From Palsa-870 sp039935415 (GTDB lineage Bacteria > Chloroflexota > Dormibacteria > Dormibacterales > Dormibacteraceae): a DNA stretch of 15,490 bases. Location of the stretch: positions 1 to 15,490 of the forward strand of contig JBDTKH010000029.1 of the NCBI GenBank assembly GCA_039935415.1. Direction: 5' to 3'. Both the position numbers and the translations under genes were made by a program. Under the pieces are notes generated by a model. The model was not told the DNA's origin and searched no databases. It saw nothing but the letters and a program-made list of their open reading frames with translations. Each line of letters begins with the position of its first letter. Position 1 is the stretch's first letter. Shown here one piece after another: positions 12,954 through 15,490 of the stretch.

Positions 12954-13856
12954 GTGGCGAGGATCCTTCTGCTCGGTTCGACGGGCTTTTTCGGTCGCGG
13001 CGTCGCGCACAAGCTGATCGACGGCGGCCACCAGCTGCGGGTGCTGGTTCGCGACCCGATGAAGGCCGCGGCCTTCAAGGTTCGCGGGGCCCAGGTGGTC
13101 GTCGGGGATGCCCTCAACCCGGCCGCCGTCACGCAGGCGGCGCAGGGCGTCGAGCACATCATCAGCCTGGTCGCGGTGCGCAGGAACCGGCCCCAGTCCT
13201 ACCTCGCGGTGAACGTCGACGGCCCCCGGATCATGGCCGATGCGGCCAAGGCGGCGGGCGTGAGGTCGGTGATCCTGGTCAGCGCGATCGGCGCCCGCCT
13301 GGATGCCCACTACAAGTACCTGACGTCACGCTGGATGGGCGAGCAGGAGCTCGCCAAGAGCGGCGTCCCGGGGACCATCCTGCGCTTCTCGATGGTGCTC
13401 GCCGAAGAGGGAGGCGTGCTCGGCGATTTCGAGCGCGAGGCGAACTTCGGTCCGTTCATGATCATCCCTGGCAGCGGGCAGGCCAGGATGCAGCCGATCC
13501 TGCGCGAAGACGCATCGCGCTGCGTGGTCGAGGCGATCGGAAAGCCGGAGCTGCTCGGCCAGATCATCGAGCTGGGCGGCCCGGAGGTGGTGACGTTCGA
13601 GACGATCCTCGGCTGGTTCGTCGAGGCGAGGGGCATCAAGAAGCCGAAGCTCAAGCTGCCGGTCCCGCTGCTCATCCCCGGCGCGATGTTCATGGAGGCT
13701 GTGATGACGAACCCGGTCGTCACGCCGGACGAGATCAACACGATCCAGCTCGACAACGTGGCCGACGGCCTCGACTCCGTGACCTCGCGCTTCGGGTGGC
13801 GGCCAACCCAGCCAAGCACGTGGGCGCCGGTCAACTGGAAGAAGAAGGTCCGCTGA
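12954..13856 (+). CDS. NAD(P)-binding protein, NmrA/NDUFA9-like atypical SDR
   Basis: A 300-residue extended Rossmann protein. The nucleotide-binding motif GSTGFFGRGV lies at residues 8-17 after the first beta strand (ARILLL). Downstream are VLVRDP (31-36), GDALNP (51-56) and VNVDGPRIMADAAKAAGV (near 86-103), followed by LVSAIGA with the YKYLTSRWMGEQEL segment. These place it with the atypical SDRs related to NmrA and complex I subunit NDUFA9, which often act as redox sensors, epimerase-like enzymes or quinone/lipid-associated reductases; the exact role is unknown. GTG 12954 is chosen because it begins right at the first strand and follows a TACGAT box by seven bases. An ATG at 12930 would add eight residues but overlaps that box. 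The stop overlaps the thpR start region. Confidence 0.87.
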   Translation: MARILLLGSTGFFGRGVAHKLIDGGHQLRVLVRDPMKAAAFKVRGAQVVVGDALNPAAVTQAAQGVEHIISLVAVRRNRPQSYLAVNVDGPRIMADAAKAAGVRSVILVSAIGARLDAHYKYLTSRWMGEQELAKSGVPGTILRFSMVLAEEGGVLGDFEREANFGPFMIIPGSGQARMQPILREDASRCVVEAIGKPELLGQIIELGGPEVVTFETILGWFVEARGIKKPKLKLPVPLLIPGAMFMEAVMTNPVVTPDEINTIQLDNVADGLDSVTSRFGWRPTQPSTWAPVNWKKKVR

Positions 13857-14398
13857 CCCAGCGTCTGTTCTTCGGGCTGCCGGTGCCCGAAGAGCAGGGC
13901 CACGAGCTCGCGGCATATCTGAGCGTATGCGCGGAGAAGGCGCCGGAGTTTCGCTGGACGCCGCCTACCAACCTCCACCTGACCCTTCGATTCATTGGCA
14001 GCGTCGAGGTTTCGGTCGCCGAGGCGATCGCCGGCATCCTGGCGACTGTGCCGCTTGGCGGTTTTGACATCGAGCTGGGTGGCCTTGGCACGTTCAAGCG
14101 GGGACGCCTGGCGCGGGTTCTGTGGCTTGGCATGCGGGCGGGTGCGGACAAGGCAATCGAGCTGGCGGCCCAGGTTGACGCCGAGTGCGTGAAGGCCGGA
14201 CTCGCCGCCGATGCGAGAGCATTCCAGCCGCACCTCACCCTGGCCAGGTCGAGGCGGCGCGAAGGCGCCGTGTTTCCTGCGCTGCCGCCGCCGCCAACCC
14301 TCAGACCGTGGCGGGCTGACGAGCTGATCCTGTACCGAAGCCGGCTGGGTCGTCCGGCGGCGGTCTACACTGCGCTGCGCAGCCTCAGATTGAGCTGA
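13853..14398 (+). CDS. thpR: RNA 2',3'-cyclic phosphodiesterase, probable CTG start
   Basis: A 2H-phosphoesterase that opens 2',3'-cyclic phosphates on RNA ends; formerly annotated as 2'-5' RNA ligase (LigT). Both catalytic HxTx motifs are present, in NLHLTLRFIG (H42) and FQPHLTLARS (H127). The length of 181 residues fits the family, and RLFFGLPVP at 4-12 matches the usual extreme N-terminus. No ATG or GTG exists at that point. A CTG at 13853 overlaps the preceding stop as CTGA and has AAGAAGG four bases upstream, a strong ribosome binding site, so CTG is the best start. The alternative is GTG 13820, which adds 11 residues and lacks a Shine-Dalgarno sequence. The gene is translationally coupled to the NmrA-like gene and meets the GlcG-family gene tail to tail with a 14-base overlap. 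Confidence 0.88.
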   Translation: MTQRLFFGLPVPEEQGHELAAYLSVCAEKAPEFRWTPPTNLHLTLRFIGSVEVSVAEAIAGILATVPLGGFDIELGGLGTFKRGRLARVLWLGMRAGADKAIELAAQVDAECVKAGLAADARAFQPHLTLARSRRREGAVFPALPPPPTLRPWRADELILYRSRLGRPAAVYTALRSLRLS

Positions 14399-14786
14399 CG
14401 CCAGCCTCGGCGCACTCGAGGTCCTGCTCCGGCCGCCCGCCGCTGACACCCATCGCTCCGATGACTTCACCGTTGCGCTTGAACAGGGCCGATCCGAGTC
14501 CAGGCACCAGGGGAACGCGAACCAACCGGTCGGCGGCATTGAAGAAGCCGGGCCGGTCCTTGGCGACCCCCGCCAGCCACTCGCCGTCGCGCAGGAACAT
14601 CGCCGCACCGACCGCCTTGGCCTCCGCTATCTGGGGCGAGAGCGGCGGAGCGCCGTCCATGCGTCCAAGGGCGACCAGCAGCCCCCCTGAGTCGACCACG
14701 GCGACGGTCACCTTGATCTGGAGCTCAACTGCCTTGGCGTGCGCGCGCCCCATCGCCTTCTGTGCGTCGGCCAGCGTCAACAGCAT
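14385..14786 (-). CDS. GlcG/HbpS family (DUF336) protein
   Basis: A 133-residue protein of the GlcG/HbpS family, small alpha/beta proteins found with glycolate or corrinoid utilisation genes, or as extracellular haem-binding sensors in streptomycetes. Family features: VTVAVVDSGGLLVALGRMDGA (27-47), PQIAEAKAVGAAMF (51-64) and the C-terminal GEVIGAMGVSGGRPEQDLECAEAG. No signal peptide is present, so it is probably cytoplasmic. The ATG at 14786 has GAAGGG four bases upstream, one of the few clear Shine-Dalgarno sequences here. It diverges from the SDR gene with 17 bases between starts, and the two may serve a common oxidative pathway. The precise ligand is unknown. Confidence 0.87.
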   Translation of the reverse strand: MLLTLADAQKAMGRAHAKAVELQIKVTVAVVDSGGLLVALGRMDGAPPLSPQIAEAKAVGAAMFLRDGEWLAGVAKDRPGFFNAADRLVRVPLVPGLGSALFKRNGEVIGAMGVSGGRPEQDLECAEAGVSSI

Positions 14787-14803
14787 TTACCCTTCAGTGT
14801 CGC

Positions 14804-15490
14804 ATGGACCTGGAAGGCCGGGTTGCGATCGTCACCGGGGGAGGAACCGGCATCGGCCGCGCGGTCTCCCTTCGCCTCGCCCGGGCGGGCGCGAAAGCCG
14901 TGGTTGTCAACTACTCGCGCTCGGCAAAAGACGCAGAGGCCACTGCGGAGGAGCTGCATTCCCTCGGGGCCGAGGCGACGGCGTACCAGGCGGACATCGC
15001 CGACGAGTCGATGGTGAGGGGAATGATCGCCGCCACCGTGGGCCGGTTCGGGAGGCTCGACGTGCTCGTCAACAACGCGGGCACGACACACTTCATCCCG
15101 CACTCAGACCTGGACGCCCTCACCGACGACGTTTGGAACGAGATCATCGGGGTGAACCTGAAGGGGACGTTCTACTGCTGCCGCGCGGCGGCCGCCGAGC
15201 TGGCGCAGACCAGGGGCGCGATCGTCAACGTATCGTCGGTCTCCGCGTATCGGGCCACGGGATCGTCGATCGCCTACGCGGTTTCAAAGGCGGGCATTCT
15301 GCAGCTGACGCGGGCCCTCGCGCTGGCGCTCGCTCCTGACGTTAGGGTCAACTCCGTCTCGCCCGGCCTCGTCTCATCAAGGTGGTTCCGGCAGCGGTTC
15401 GGTGAGGACGCGGCCGCGGCGCAGGAGGAGGCGTTCAAGAAATCAACACCGCTGCAGCGCATCGCGTCGCCGGACGACGTCGCCCAGGCC
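14804..15490 (+). CDS. Classical SDR oxidoreductase (runs off window)
   Basis: The first 229 codons of a short-chain dehydrogenase/reductase, open to the window edge; classical SDRs have about 250 residues, so only about 20 are missing. Cofactor motif TGGGTGIG at 11-18, NNAG at 90-93, catalytic S145 in VNVSSV, and YxxxK with Y158 and K162 in AYAVSKAG, then RVNSVSPGLV at 181-190. It is FabG-like in style, but substrates of this family cannot be predicted from the motifs. The cofactor preference is unclear: NYSRS at 36-40 puts a basic residue after strand beta-2, which favours NADPH. The ATG at 14804 has no Shine-Dalgarno sequence and no obvious TAnnnT box. The start is fixed by the MDLEGRVAIVTGGG N-terminus. 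Confidence 0.92.
   Translation, partial: MDLEGRVAIVTGGGTGIGRAVSLRLARAGAKAVVVNYSRSAKDAEATAEELHSLGAEATAYQADIADESMVRGMIAATVGRFGRLDVLVNNAGTTHFIPHSDLDALTDDVWNEIIGVNLKGTFYCCRAAAAELAQTRGAIVNVSSVSAYRATGSSIAYAVSKAGILQLTRALALALAPDVRVNSVSPGLVSSRWFRQRFGEDAAAAQEEAFKKSTPLQRIASPDDVAQA

Noticed and set aside
13310..14608. Minus-strand open frame of 432 codons across NmrA-like, thpR and GlcG genes
   Set aside because: It spans three genes with intact motifs in other frames and shows no family signature.

Overview
This is a GC-rich bacterial chromosome segment with densely packed genes, short or overlapping junctions, frequent GTG and TTG starts and few Shine-Dalgarno sequences. No rRNA, tRNA or phage gene is visible. 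A Ski2/Mtr4-like helicase, several probably leaderless genes and Pro/Thr/Ser-rich membrane-protein tails would fit a soil bacterium of the Chloroflexota, Dormibacterota or Actinomycetota type. That placement is inference; no marker here fixes the phylum.

Layout. 1-1761 (minus): the N-terminal 487 codons of a Ski2-like helicase, preceded by a DUF503 protein. 1783-4208 (plus): pyrE, a dihydroorotase-type amidohydrolase and a small exported protein. 4212-5357: an unusual block in which two diverging genes (an MBL-fold hydrolase and a possible 32-residue membrane protein) each run into a copy of the same ~210 bp structured repeat, the copies in inverted orientation. 5358-6506 (minus): an orphan ParA ATPase and a 97-residue unknown protein. 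6565-8039 (plus): an unknown seven-TM protein and a CvpA-like protein. 8049-12631 (plus): a tight four-gene run of acyl-CoA dehydrogenase, MFS transporter, ureohydrolase (agmatinase family) and DAO-type FAD oxidoreductase. 12691-12918 (minus): a small two-TM protein. 12954-14398 (plus): an NmrA/NDUFA9-like protein and ThpR, which meets a GlcG/HbpS-family gene (minus) tail to tail. 14804 to the end (plus): an incomplete SDR oxidoreductase.

How the genes may work together. pyrE and the amidohydrolase overlap and probably serve pyrimidine synthesis. The 8049-12631 run looks like one catabolic operon: uptake, hydrolysis of a guanidino or related C-N bond, amine oxidation and acyl-CoA oxidation. 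The substrate is unknown, and the ureohydrolase lacks the usual catalytic-loop histidine.

The most interesting signals are (1) the paired ~210 bp inverted repeats, whose differences fall mostly in predicted loops; (2) a recurring TAnnnT box placed 6-7 bases before a GTG start, which indicates leaderless transcription; (3) AT boxes shared by divergent gene pairs; and (4) active-site substitutions in the MBL protein and the ureohydrolase.
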